Below, one piece after another: positions 46,679 through 57,336 of a stretch of DNA of 64,000 nucleotides. Both the position numbers and the translations under genes were made by a program. The stretch is from assembly GCA_030762935.1 (NCBI GenBank), contig CM060883.1, positions 48,104,501 to 48,168,500 of the forward strand. The letters are read 5' to 3'. The notes below the pieces were generated by a model. It did not search any database. It was not told the origin of the DNA and saw only the letters and a program-made list of their open reading frames with translations. This stretch comes from Hymenopus coronatus. Its lineage: Eukaryota > Arthropoda > Insecta > Mantodea > Hymenopodidae. Position 1 is the first letter of the stretch. Each line of letters begins with the position of its first letter.

Positions 46679-47012
46679 CTACACCCCGCTAGACAGGGAT
46701 GAGAAGGATCCGGAGGAGGGCCCAGGCCCGCAGGCAGATACGCCTATAGAAAGAGACAAAATTCTCTTAACAATTTCAGTTCGAACACCCACGTGCCTTT
46801 GGAGAGCAGTCCCAAAAAGGCGAGGCAGTTCACTGCAGGACCTGAAAGCACGCCATGACATGAAATGAGAGAACGGAGAATCAAGATGGAATACACCCAG
46901 GATTCACCTTGACAACCAGGGGGAAACCACGAAAAACCCCGTGATCACAGTGGTGGTCGTTGGGAATCGAACTCACGGCCTTACAGCGGAGCCATCTCGC
47001 TCAGCCACCAGC
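46679..47012 (-). mobile_element. Full-length tRNA-derived SINE, GGTTTTCC type
   Basis: Minus strand: GAGCGAGATGGCTCCGCTG, GTGAGTTCGATTCCCAACG (B box), GGGGTTTTTCGTGGTTTCCC and GGTGAATCCTGGGTGTATTC, then TTTCAGGTCCTGCAG as in 19640-19925. Confidence 0.75.
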
Positions 47013-47386
47013 TTGAGTAATAAATATAACATTTTGGACCCTTTGCCGCATTGCAGGTCAATAGGCTTCAGTAAACTTCCAAAACGATTGGTAGTGGGCT
47101 ATTGTTTAGTGCTTGTCAATGACTCGACAATCCATTCCGTGCTCAAAGCACCACCCTGTTGTAACAAGAGTTGTCAATGTCAGACTTTCTGCAATGTGCA
47201 AAATGGTTTTCAATTAAGTTGAAAACGTTTGAATTGAACAGTGTGCGAGTTTAATTACAAAATGTGTTTAGAAAAGGAGAAAATACTGAAAAAAGTGAAA
47301 AATAAGAATTACACAGCAGTTTCCAAATTCCAGATTACCGTTTCATGAAAATTATTCTGTTCACCTTGCAACAAGTGGTAACGGCG
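47013..47386. other. Unassigned sequence
   Basis: No recognised feature. Confidence 0.45.
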
Positions 47387-47387
47387 A

Positions 47388-48001
47388 TTTTCACTTTCTC
47401 TACACGTACTATGTAAATAGTGTATAGAAAGTATTGCATTGCACCCAAAAATTTCATACCAATATTTCACCGGAAATAGACGTTTAGGGTCCCCTGTATC
47501 CCAAAAAAAGCATTTTCAGAAAAAGGTCCGTGTGCGTGTCTGTGAACACGATAACTCAAGCGAAAACTCTGTAAAATATCAAGCTTGGTATTTAAGTTTA
47601 GTATCTTCCAGGGATGCGACCTACATTTTACATGGAAAAAATTCGAAAATGTTGATTCTCTCTAAAATGGCTATAATGATTTTGATTAAAATACCGTATA
47701 TTAAATATGGAAAATGAAATGTATATCTTGAATTTTCTGGGAATTGCGTCTAAAGACCTGTTTATTCAGAATGAATTTTGCAGAATTTTTCGCAACTGGT
47801 AAACTGTAAGAGATAGACAAAAACTTACTACACACAAAATGTAGATCTCGTTAAAACACGCAATTTATATCATATGTGTTTTTTCGTAGAGTTGATTTTT
47901 TTTTAGCTATTCCCTGTTATTTGTTTCAGATTTAAATACTTCTTAATAAGAATTTGTTGCAGACATTTAGAGAATGTCATGTGAAAGAGCACATCAGATT
48001 T
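47388..48001 (+). mobile_element. HLR copy, both ends, 3' internal deletion
   Basis: TTTTCACTTTCTCTACACG with palindrome 47393-47431, AACACGATAACTCAAGCG variant; jumps from TTCAGATTTAAATAC to GAATTTGTTGCAG, losing about 200 bp. Ends GTCATGTGAAAGAGCACATC, AG. Confidence 0.9.
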
Positions 48002-48032
48002 TTATGAGATGATGCAATAGTATAAAAATAAA

Positions 48033-48553
48033 ATACAATGTGTTCCATTCATGTGACTTTCTCTACATCTGTTACGAATAAGGTTAATAAGGTTATTCTT
48101 CTGTTATGCTGTCACCCTCCGTGAATGTAATGGTTACCATGCTAACTTCATATACCCAAGGTCACGGGTTCAAACCCGGCGGAGAGGACGATGGATTTTT
48201 CGGGTGTAAAAATCCTTAGCATTGCTTCCTTCGGAAGGGAAGTAAAGCAGTTGATCCCGTGTCGTATATTTACCGCACGTAAAAGAACCTCAAGCCTGAT
48301 AGAGAGGCCTCTGAGCAAAGTTAAGTGGTCTTTCACACCCAATTTAGAATGGGACGCTGAGAACTACAGCAGTTAAAGAGCGTCCATAAATAACACGCTA
48401 TTTATTTTTTTTTCTCTTATGCTAATCGAGATAAACGTTAGCAGAGACGGTATTACGTAGTTCCTTATGAGTAGAAGGGACCTAAGAAAATTCCCTAGGC
48501 TAAATCTACAGTCAAAAGTTTCAAAAATGTGGTTGCTATGGGACTGAAATCCT
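48033..48553 (-). mobile_element. HLR fragment split by a SINE
   Basis: 48033-48110 starts ACAATGTGTTCCATTCATGT and 48397-48553 resumes at the TTATGCTAATCGAGATAAAC segment. It ends in the GTTGCTATGGGACTG segment. Confidence 0.75.
48111..48396 (+). mobile_element. Full-length SINE, TAATGGTTA family, with target duplication
   Basis: GTAATGGTTACCATGC, GGGTTCAAACCCGGCGGAG, CTTCCTTCGGAAGGGAAGTA, GAACCTCAAGCC, TTAAAGAGCGTCCATAAA. The interrupted HLR sequence is repeated at the edges (TCTGTTATGCT before, TCTCTTATGCT after). Confidence 0.85.
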
Positions 48554-48554
48554 A

Positions 48555-48757
48555 AGCGAGCCGAACTTCAGTTGCTCACATAACGAACAGCTTTTAAAAG
48601 ATATTTACCTTCTGATTACAAGGAATCAATTAGTAGGACCATTTCTGCTTAAGTTCATCTTCATTAGTATTATGTAAATAAATAAATATATTTTATAAGA
48701 GTAGTTTGTTTGCAGAACGGGTAGAGAAAAATCATGTGAATAGAACACATCAGATTT
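48555..48757 (+). repeat. HLR 3' tip, first of three head-to-tail
   Basis: GAACTTCAGTTGCTCACATA to GGTAGAGAAAAATCATGTG and the hairpin with CATCAG at 48748-48753. Confidence 0.8.
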
Positions 48758-48891
48758 TTACTTTCTCCTCACACTATGTCATAGTGTATAGAGAAGGCTT
48801 GTATTGCACCCAAATGTTCGATACCCATATTTCACCAGAAATAAATGTTTTGAGATGCCCTAAATCATTTTTAAGAAAAATGTCCGTGTGA

Positions 48892-48947
<56 letters not shown>

Positions 48948-49641
48948 TTGGGCAACATAGCTCAAAAACGCAAAGTTCAATAAATACCAAACTTGGTATA
49001 TAAATTCAGTATGATCCGAGGATGCGAAACGGAGATTTTCAAGAAAATTCCCCCACCGCCAACTATCCTTTACATGGAAAATATTTTGAATGTTGATAAT
49101 CTCAAAAATGGCTCTAACGATTTTTATTAAAATTGCAAATGTTTAAGGTAATTTTATGATAAACGAAATGAATATCTTTAATTTTCTGAGAATAGCCTTT
49201 TCATTCTGGATGGCATTTATATAGCTTTTGCATAACTGGTAAACCACAAGAAAGGACAAAAACTTGCTACACAAAAAATGTAGATCTCATTAAAACACAC
49301 AATTTATGTAATGCATAGTTTTTGAAGAGTTAGCCTTTTCGAGATATTCCAAGTTATTGGTTTCAGTTATAAGGTACTTCAAACGGGAGACATCTTTCTT
49401 TTCATCTCTCTTTTGTTTATTCCTAGCAGCAAAGAACACCAAATTTCAATTGTTTCACTTAGCTACCAGTTTTAAAAGATCTGACTATCGCTGTAGCCTA
49501 GTGTATTCCTGATTTCCCTTCTTCTTACAAAGAAGCAGGTAATCTGGCAATGTTTGTCTTGATTAGCATGATGCAGATAAAAGAATAATCTTTTACAAGG
49601 AAAGTTGTTTGAGGAACAGCTGGAGAATGGAACACATTACA
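48758..49641 (+). mobile_element. HLR copy, complete, middle of three head-to-tail
   Basis: TTTACTTTCTCCTCACACTA directly after the previous CATCAG and T-run. Palindrome 48770-48798, GT tract 48896-48942, GCAACATAGCTCAAAAACG, decayed 3' end GCTGGAGAATGGAACACATT. Confidence 0.85.
48896..48942 (+). repeat. (GT)n microsatellite inside an HLR copy
   Basis: About 23 GT units at the family's fixed site. Confidence 0.95.
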
Positions 49642-50842
49642 TGCTTTACTTTCTCCACAGTACTATGCACATAGTGTGTAGAGAAGGTATTGTAATGCAT
49701 CCAAAAATTCGATATCGAGATTTCACCGGAAATACATGTTTTTATGTTTTGCGTCCCCCTGAATGCAACAAAAGCATTTTTGGAAAAAGGTCCGTGCGTG
49801 TGTGTGTATGTGTCAGAACCTCAAAAACGAAAAGTCAGTTAAACATCAAAAGTGGTAATTAAGTTCAGTATGTTCCAAGGATACGACACGAATATTTTCA
49901 AGAAAATCCCCCCACCCAAAACTACCCTTTACATGGGACTTTTTTCTAAAATTTTGATTTTCTCAAAAATGCCTAACGATTTTGATTAAAATATCGTATA
50001 TTAACTATATTTACCTGAAAAATCAAATGAGTATCTTGAATTTTTTGGGAATAGCCTCTGAAGACTACTTTATTATGGATTAATTTTACGGAATTTCGCA
50101 TAACTGGTAAACCATAAGAGACAGACAAAAGCTGACTTAACAGAAAATCTAGAGCTCGTTAAAACACATAGTTTATGTTATATATATATATAAACATATA
50201 TATAGCGCAGCTGCCTACCAAGCGGGAGACCTGGGTTCGATCCCCAGTACCGGAGTGGGGATTTTTCCCCGCTGGGAGACCTGGACCGGGGTGCACTCAG
50301 CCTCGTGAGGTCCCTGGGGGGCCAATTGAGGAGCTACTTGATGGAGAAGTAGCGGCTCCAGGTCGTGAGAACCGCATTAACCGGCCGGGAGGGACTCGAG
50401 GCGCTGACCACGTCTCACCCTCCAATACTGCACCCCATCCTTGACGTCTGTAGTGGACCGAGATGGGGGACGCAGTGGCCGGGCGGTAGGCCAAGGCTCC
50501 CCGTGAGCTGTCGTGCCATGAAGTTATGTTATATATATATATATTTTCATGGAGTGAATTGTTTTTAAGATATTCCTGTTATTGGTTTCAGCTTTAAAGA
50601 ACTTATACTTTTCTCTTCAGGAATTTGTCAACTCCTGTTCATAGAAACAAAGGAACCAGCTTTTGACTATCACTTTAACCTATGGTACTCCCTTATTTCG
50701 CTTCTACTTACAAGAAAACAAGTTAATAAGACTATTTCTGCTAATTTTTCTCAACTAACACGAAGTAAATAGAAGTATAAGCTTTTTAATAATAATTTGT
50801 TGCAGAGATGAAGAGAAAGACGTGTGAATGCAACACATCAGA
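49642..50842 (+). mobile_element. HLR copy, complete, last of three, split by a SINE
   Basis: CTTTACTTTCTCCACAG start, palindrome 49655-49688, GT site 49796-49812. The core is interrupted at 50201-50523 inside an AT repeat. 3' end GTGTGAATGCAACACATCAG at 50823-50842. Confidence 0.85.
50201..50523 (+). mobile_element. SINE, GCGCAGCTGCC family, in a TA repeat
   Basis: The head lacks its first bases (starts GCGCAGCTGCCTACC) and has GGGTTCGATCCCCAGTACCG. The body has GTGCACTCAGCCTCGTGAGG and GAGGAGCTACTTGATGGAGA, ending GAGCTGTCGTGCCATG. GTTATGTTATATATATAT or a close form flanks both sides. Confidence 0.85.
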
Positions 50843-50861
50843 TTTTTGTCTTTATTAATTT

Positions 50862-50958
50862 GTTCAGGAAGCCTAAAAATAGGTATTTGTGGTGGAATCT
50901 GGGTATTGGTTTTTTTTGGTAGAATACAATACCATATCTACCTGCAAAGAAAGTTTTA
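50862..50958 (-). repeat. HLR 5' tip, reverse, diverged
   Basis: AGGTATTTGTGGTGGAATCT and TAGAATACAATACCATATC. Confidence 0.55.
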
Positions 50959-51265
50959 AGTTATTTTCCCACAGAATTTGGATAGGTAATCCTTTCTTTG
51001 AAGGAAGTGTTGAGCATGCGCAATAGGTAGTCTGTTAAGAGCTGGGCTCCGTCACAAACGTGTATAACGTAATGTGTGATAGATAGTTGACTTACTGACC
51101 TGAATAATAAAACCTTACTGAGGTCGACTGACTTAATGAACGTGAGTTCTATTCTGAGAGGAGTGGTTTTCCTCGCTTAAACGTGTTCAATCACATAACA
51201 AAGAATATACTCTGTTACACACACCAGTCAAGTTAGACATGATGTAATTTTACTCTATAAAACTA
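50959..51265. other. Unassigned sequence
   Basis: No recognised feature. Confidence 0.45.
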
Positions 51266-52490
51266 CAAATCTGATGTGCTCCATTCACATGACTTTCTCT
51301 ACATCTCTGCAACAAATTATTGTTAAAAAGCTTATGCTTCTATTTACTTCAGGCTAATTCAGAAAAAATAGCGGTAATAGTCTCAATACTTACTTCCTTT
51401 AAGTAGAAGCAAAATAAGGGAGTACCATAGGTTAAAGTGATAGTCATTAGCTTGTTGCTATGTGACTGAAGTTCCTTTGTTTGTATGGATAGGAGTTCAC
51501 AAAAGTCCTGTGTGTGAAAAGTAAGTTTTTTTAAGCTGATATCAACAACAAGGGGTCGTCTCCTTAGCGCGGTGGTAGCGCAGCTGCCTACCAAGCGGGA
51601 GACCTGGGTTCGATCCCCAGTACCGGCGTGGGGATTTTCCCCCCGCTGGGAGACCTGGACCGGGGTGCACTCAGCCTCGTGAGGTCCCTGGGGGGCCAAT
51701 TGAGGAGCTACTTGATGGAGAAGTAGCGGCTCCAGGTCGTGAGGACCGCATTAACCGGCCGGGAGGGGCTCGAGGCGCTGACCACGTCTCACCCTCCAAT
51801 ACTGCACCCCATCCATGACGTCTGTAGTGGACCGAGATGGGGGACGCAGCGGCCGGGCGGTAGGCCAAGGTTCCCCGTGAGCTGTCGTGCCATGGAGCTA
51901 TAGCTATCAACAAGGAATATCTAAAAAACGATCAACTCCACGAAAAAAATGCATATCACATAAACTGTGTGTTTTAAAGTGCTCTACATATTTTGTGAGG
52001 TAAGCTTATCTCTATCTGTTACGTTTAGCAGTTATGTAAAATTCCGTAAAATTTATCTAGAATAAAGTAGTTTTCAGAGGCTACACCCGGAAAATTCAAG
52101 ATATACATTTTATTTATCAGATAAATATCCACAATATTTGCTATTTTAATCAGAATCGTTAGAGCCATTTTTGAGAAATTCAAAATTTTCGAAAAAATGT
52201 TCCATGTAAAGGGTAGTTTGGGGTGGGGGGATTTCTCTCAAAATTTTCGTGTCGCATCCCTGGAAGATACTAAACTTAAATACCAAGTTTGGTATTTTAT
52301 CGACTTTTCGTTTTGTTCACAGACACAAACACACACACATATGGACCTTTTTCTGAAAATACTTTTTTTGGAAACAGGGGACCCTAAAACAGGTATATTT
52401 CCGGTGAAATCTCGGTATCGAATTCTTGGGAGGAGTGCAATGTCTTCTCTACACACTATGTGCATAGTACGTATAGAGAAAGTAAAAATT
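51266..52490 (-). mobile_element. HLR copy, complete, split by a SINE
   Basis: CTGATGTGCTCCATTCACAT at 51271, GACTTTCTCTACATCTC, SINE at 51553-51904, CA site 52321-52338, palindrome 52444-52481 ending AGAGAAAGTAAAAATT. Confidence 0.95.
51553..51904 (+). mobile_element. Full-length SINE, GCGCAGCTGCC family, with target duplication
   Basis: GGTCGTCTCCTTAGCGCGG starts the head; A-box-like GCGGTGGTAGCGCAGCTGCC and B box GGGTTCGATCCCCAG follow. Ends GTCGTGCCATGGAGCTATAG. Flanked by TATCAACAACAAGG and TATCAACAAGG, a target duplication of about 11 bp. Confidence 0.9.
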
Positions 52491-52667
52491 GTTAACGCAG
52501 TCGTACCAACCACATTTTCTTCTTCGCACCAAGATAATGTATCGTTTACAGTTAATCGCTAATTTCAGTAAGATTATAAGAGACAAGATGTACATGTTTA
52601 TTTTTCCATCGATTGTCTTACATAAAGTTAGAAATTTACACACTCTTGTGGCTCCCTGAGTAAAAAG

Positions 52668-53402
52668 AAATCTGATGGATTCACATGACTTTCTCTACAT
52701 CGCTAGCACAAATTATTGTTTAAAAGCATTTCTTCTATCTACTTTATGATAATCGAGATAAGCATTCGCAGAAAGTGTCAATTACGTCTTGCTTTCTGAT
52801 AAGTAGAAGGAAAATAATGGAATACATTAGAGTAAAACGATAGCCATAACTTTTAAATGCTGGTTGCCAAGTGGATAAAACCCCTTTCTACGTAGGGCGA
52901 AGAGTTTATAGCTTTCAGTGTGAAAAAAAGTGTAAGTATTTTAAATCTGAAACAAATAACCTCAGAAATGGTCAATTCAACGATAAAAAACGTATATAAC
53001 AAATTGTGTGTTTTAACGTGATCTACATTTTTTGCGGTCTAAGTTTTTGTTAACCCCTTACGGTTTGCCAGTTACGCAAAATTCAGCAAAATTCTTTCAG
53101 AATAAAGAGGTCTTTAGAGGGTTTTCCCAAAAAACTCAAGTTATACATTTTATTTGCCATGTAAATATTTCTAATATACGTTATTTTAATCAAAATCGTT
53201 AGAGCATTTTTTGAAAAAATCAAAATTTTCGAAATTTTTTTCATGTATAGGGTAGTTTGGAGTGGGGAAATTTTTCTCAAAATCTGCGTGTCGGATCCCC
53301 GGAAGATACTAAACTTAAATAACAAGTTTGGTATTTTATCGACATCGTGTTCACTGACACACGGACACAAACACATACACACGAACCTTTTTCTAAAAAT
53401 GT
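52668..53402 (-). mobile_element. HLR copy facing another in inverted orientation
   Basis: ATCTGATGGATTCACATGAC with partly deleted hairpin, full core, CA site 53356-53383; stops after AACCTTTTTCTAAAAATG, where the + copy begins. Its own palindromic end is missing. Confidence 0.85.
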
Positions 53403-53549
53403 TTTTTCACTTTCTCTACACGTACTATGTACATGTGTATGTACTATAGAGAACGTATTGCATTCCACCGAAAAATTCGATTCAAAGATTTCACCGGAAA
53501 TATATGTTTTAGGGTTTCTGTATGCAAAAAAAACACATTTTCAGAAAGG

Positions 53550-53604
<55 letters not shown>

Positions 53605-54196
53605 GTGAATATGATAATTCAAAAACGAAAAGTCGGTAAAATACCAATCTTACTATTTAAGTTTAGTAAATTTTTGATTTTCTCTAAAATGGTTCCAACG
53701 ATTTTGATTAAAATATCATATGTTAAAATATTTACCTAACAAATAAAATGTATTATTTAATTTCCTGGGAATAACCTCTAAAGACAACTTTATTCTGGAT
53801 GAATTTTAAAGAATTTTGCATAACTGCTAAACCGTAAGAGATTGTCAAAAACTTACCCCACAAAAAAAGTAGAGCACGTTAAAACACACAATTTATGTTA
53901 TATACATCTTTTTTTTTCGTGGAGTTTATCGTGTTTTAGATAATCCTTGCTTTTGGTTTCAGCTTTAAAAAACTTAATCTTTTCTCATACAAACAAAGGA
54001 ACTTCAGTCACATAGTAACCAGCTTTTGATTATCACTTTAACCTATGGTACTCCCTTATTTCGCTTCAACTTACAAGGAAGCAAGTAATTTGCTAATTTT
54101 TTCTCCATTAGCATGAAGTAAATAGAAGCATAATCTTTTTAACAATAATTTGTTGTAGATATGTAGAGAAAGTCATGTGACTGGAACATATCAGAT
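53403..54196 (+). mobile_element. HLR copy, both ends, with long GT tract
   Basis: TTTTCACTTTCTCTACACG with expanded palindrome (ACTATGTACATGTGTATG), GT tract 53552-53602. Deletion of the CTTCCAGGGATGCG block; 3' end ATGTAGAGAAAGTCATGTG and GGAACATATCAG. Confidence 0.9.
53552..53602 (+). repeat. (GT)n microsatellite inside an HLR copy
   Basis: About 25 GT units. Confidence 0.95.
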
Positions 54197-54198
54197 TT

Positions 54199-54312
54199 TT
54201 TACTCAGGGGACCTCAAAACACATTTCCTGCGAAATCTCGTCATCGAACTTTTTGGGCGGAATACAATACATTTTCTGTTCATTATACAAATTGTACGTG
54301 TAGAGAATATAA
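54199..54312 (-). repeat. HLR 5' tip, reverse
   Basis: CTCAGGGGACCTCAAAACAC, CCTGCGAAATCTCGTCATCG, GGCGGAATACAATACATTTT and GTAGAGAATATAAAAAAC. Abuts the 3' terminus of the previous copy. Confidence 0.7.
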
Positions 54313-55700
54313 AAAACAAAAGAAATGGAATTTCGGAGAAATACTTCACTCAGAACAATAAACAGTTTCAATAAATAACCTGTGAAACAAGGAAGTAAAT
54401 CGAATTAGTTAGACTGTGCAATAACTTAAGGATATGCAAATTATATATAGATGTTAAAAGTACCTGAATTCCAGCAGTTATTAGGCATACATCGAGCGCA
54501 GCTTTTCTTTCGAGGTGAAATGTATCGACATTTGCAACTCCTTGTTTGGTTTGAGCTGATCAAACACTATTATTCACCACTTCTATAGAGAGATTACAAA
54601 CAAATGTATATCTCTCGGAGATGTCGCGCTGAGAACGAAAGAGGTTTGGTAGCGACCTGTGACAAATGAGTAAAGCACAGACCCTAACAAAACACTCTGC
54701 GCATCATTAATCCCCTTGGCACTGACTATTTATTTTACCGACTCACCCCTGTACTACGTATTTATTTATCCGTCTCCCTGTTGGCCTTAGGCGCTAATGG
54801 ATATTGAAAAAGTTTAGCAGTCTTTTGTTCTTTGCTCAAACCTCTACACCTCGAATTTTCTAAATTCCACCAAACCGAAAAAGGGGGAGGGGACTGGTCT
54901 GTTGTATTCAATTAACCTTCTCTTTACTTTAAGCTATTCTTTCATAGGTTTATTCTTTTATCTGCATATATAAGAAGAAAACTACAATAGGTTAAAGTGA
55001 TCGATTTTTAAAGTAGATTTAAATCGTTTTGTGATTGTTTTCATGTTTCATGCTACAGGTGGCGCATGAAAAGCAGACCCCGAGTACTGGACTAATCAAT
55101 TGTTGCGAAGCTGTTGTGACTAATATCGGTGAGAAATTTCCTTGCGATTGACACTTGCTGGCGTGACGTCATCGGCGTTGCAACACCTACGTGGTTCAGT
55201 AGAAATTTACGCGCGCGTTCTCATGCATGCCTGATCAATTGTTTGCAATCTGATTTCATTCTGTCAAAAGTTTGGTTATGTTATACACAATGACTCCGTA
55301 AGGATTTACATTTAAAATCATTACTAGCTTTTTTATATCACGAACATTGCTCTTGTTCTCATCCTACAAATATCATAAGTGACACTGTGATTTGAAAATG
55401 TCTTACATCCGTGATAAGTTGAGGTTACTTTAGCCAAAATAATAAAACTTTTCCGTTTAGTGAAATACAGCACCCAATTTGGAAAGGAATAAATGAGGTA
55501 CCTAGTGAGAAATGGGGGAAAATAGTTCAACATACGAGAGGTATACATGGAGAGAAGAAGGCATTTTAGAGGAAGCAGTGGAACGTTTGTCGCTGCAGCA
55601 GACGGACAGGGAGTAAATAGGGCAACAGCGTACCGTGGCGGCCACGTGTCAGCAGAATGTCAATCACAAGGTAATTTCTCACCAATAGTAAGTTTGTATT
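54313..55700. other. Unassigned sequence
   Basis: 54945-55045 has a faint reverse HLR trace (CAATAGGTTAAAGTGATCG). The rest, including less AT-rich 54500-54900, shows no family or coding resemblance. Confidence 0.45.
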
Positions 55701-55708
55701 GTCAAAAA

Positions 55709-57099
55709 TAGTGGTGGGAAAAGTTTTGTTTGCCAAACACTTTAATCTGTTTCTGTTGCAGCCACGAAACAGTTTCGAAATAACAGTTTATTGTAACAGA
55801 AATTCCCTAAACTGTTTCGCGGCATTGATCAGCTGCAAACTGTTGCAGACATGTTGTGTATCACCAAATACTATTGAGATAAACACACTCCGTCGATAAA
55901 ATCACAGTCCGCCAAATGCAACCACTGTCTAGGTATACTGAAGAGGAAGTTTTAAAAGCAAAACATTGTTGCGTGTCAACAAGAGGGAATACGTTTTGTT
56001 TAGTACAATCGAATTTCACGAGAACATCAGTACGCGCGCTACAAGGTACAAAGGTGCTCCTTGGGGTAAACTTTGAAACAACGACAAAAAGCTTACGTTA
56101 TGGAACACAACAACCGCAGTGTAGAAACTGTTGCAAAAAGTGAAACAACTACTCCGGCGTTGCTGTTATAAGCGATACAAGAAAGAACAACACAATTTCC
56201 AGAATTGTTTTATGAAACAGTTTTATTGGTGCAACTGTTTCAAACAGTTGTGTTAATGAAACTGTTTCAAAAAAATCTGATGTGTTCCATTCATATGACT
56301 TTCTCTATATCACTACAATAAATTATTCTATATACTTCATCTAATGGAGCAAAAATTGGCAGAAATAGTCTTATTACTTGCTTCCTTGTTAGTAGAAGCG
56401 AAATAAGGGTGTACCATAGGTTAAAGTGATAGTCAAAAGCTGGATGCTCTGCGACTAAAGTTCCTTTGTTTGTATGGACACGAGTTCACAAAGTCCTGAT
56501 TGAGAAAATTATAAGTCTGTATAGCTGAAAAAAACAAGGAATACCTAAAAGACAATCAACTCCATGAAAAAAAAATGTATATAACATAAATTGTGTGCAT
56601 TAAGGTGCTCTACATTTGTTGTGTAGTAAGTTTTTGCCCATCTCTTACGGTTTAGCAGTTATGCAAAATTCCATAAAATTGACCAAGAATAAAGTAGTCT
56701 TCAGAAGCTATTCCCAGAAAATTCAAAATATAAATTTTATTTGTAAGGTAAATATCTTTAATATATGATATTTTAATCAAAATCGTTACCCATTTTTTAG
56801 AAAATCAAAATTTTCGAAAAAAGTTCCATGCAAAGTGTAGTTTGGGGTGGGGGGATTTTTCTCAAGATATTCGTGTCGCATCCCTGGAAGATACTAAACC
56901 TAAATACCAAGTTTGGTATTTTACCGACTTTTCGTTTTTGAGTTATCGTGTTCACAGGTATACTGAAAACTAAAACATATATTTCCGGTGAAATCTCCGT
57001 ATCGAATTTTTTTGGTGGAGTGCAATACCTTCTCTATACACTACATACATAGCACGTATAGAGAAAGTAATAACTGTTGTTATTTTTGTCCCATCACTA
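55709..57099. mobile_element. Non-autonomous hAT-type element, split by an HLR copy
   Basis: The left end TAGTGGTGGGAAAAGTTTTG (55709) and the right end in reverse complement, TAGTGATGGGACAAAAATAA (57099), are short terminal inverted repeats. Flanking 8-mers GTCAAAAA (55701-55708) and GTCAGAAC (57100-57107) match at 6 of 8 positions, a decayed 8-bp target duplication as hAT elements make. Without the HLR inside (about 56274-57071) the element is about 590 bp. It has no transposase and several AAACTGTTTC or GAAACAGTTT palindromes, at 55763, 55808, 56207 and 56232-56270. Confidence 0.75.
56274..57071 (-). mobile_element. HLR copy nested in the hAT-type element
   Basis: Starts in an A-run before CTGATGTGTTCCATTCATAT and ends GAGAAAGTAA. 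The CA site is reduced. Because the host element's continuity is known, this copy marks the family's real boundaries: about 798 bp, with no flanking duplication beyond A residues. Confidence 0.95.
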
Positions 57100-57179
57100 G
57101 TCAGAACTAAAGGCGTGTGAGGTAAATGACTCTAAGATGCATCTTCTCTAAAGAATCTCAATATTGAGGTGTACGTGTC

Positions 57180-57336
57180 TACCGGTTCATTTAAGGAAAC
57201 GCCAGGACAGTTTTGCAAACAAGTTTCCTGCATTTCCATACCAGCAAACAAGATTCGGTTGCTCAACGATGTGACCATCATTCATCGTCCGATATGACCA
57301 ACCAGGTTAAAGGACGTTAAGCTACATAAAATAAAA
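57180..57336 (+). repeat. Possible 3' tail of a non-LTR element
   Basis: TCCGATATGACCAACCAGG, then GTTAAGCTACATAAAATAAA. A 32-bp stretch of it (3 mismatches by eye) recurs at 17391-17422. Looks like a 5'-truncated retroelement end with an A-rich tail, but no coding part is visible. Confidence 0.4.

Noticed and set aside
46679..46861. Host gene fragment on the minus strand
   Set aside because: The stretch is the body of a tRNA-derived SINE with relatives at 19640 and 35572.
51349..51913. Minus-strand coding sequence rich in Ser, Pro and Arg
   Set aside because: It translates the SINE inserted at 51553-51904; the same peptide arises from the copy at 50201.
55916..56143. 75-codon gene with paired cysteines (possible BED finger)
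   Set aside because: One frame shows AKCNHC, but the expected His pair does not follow and stops intervene; it lies inside the non-autonomous hAT element.
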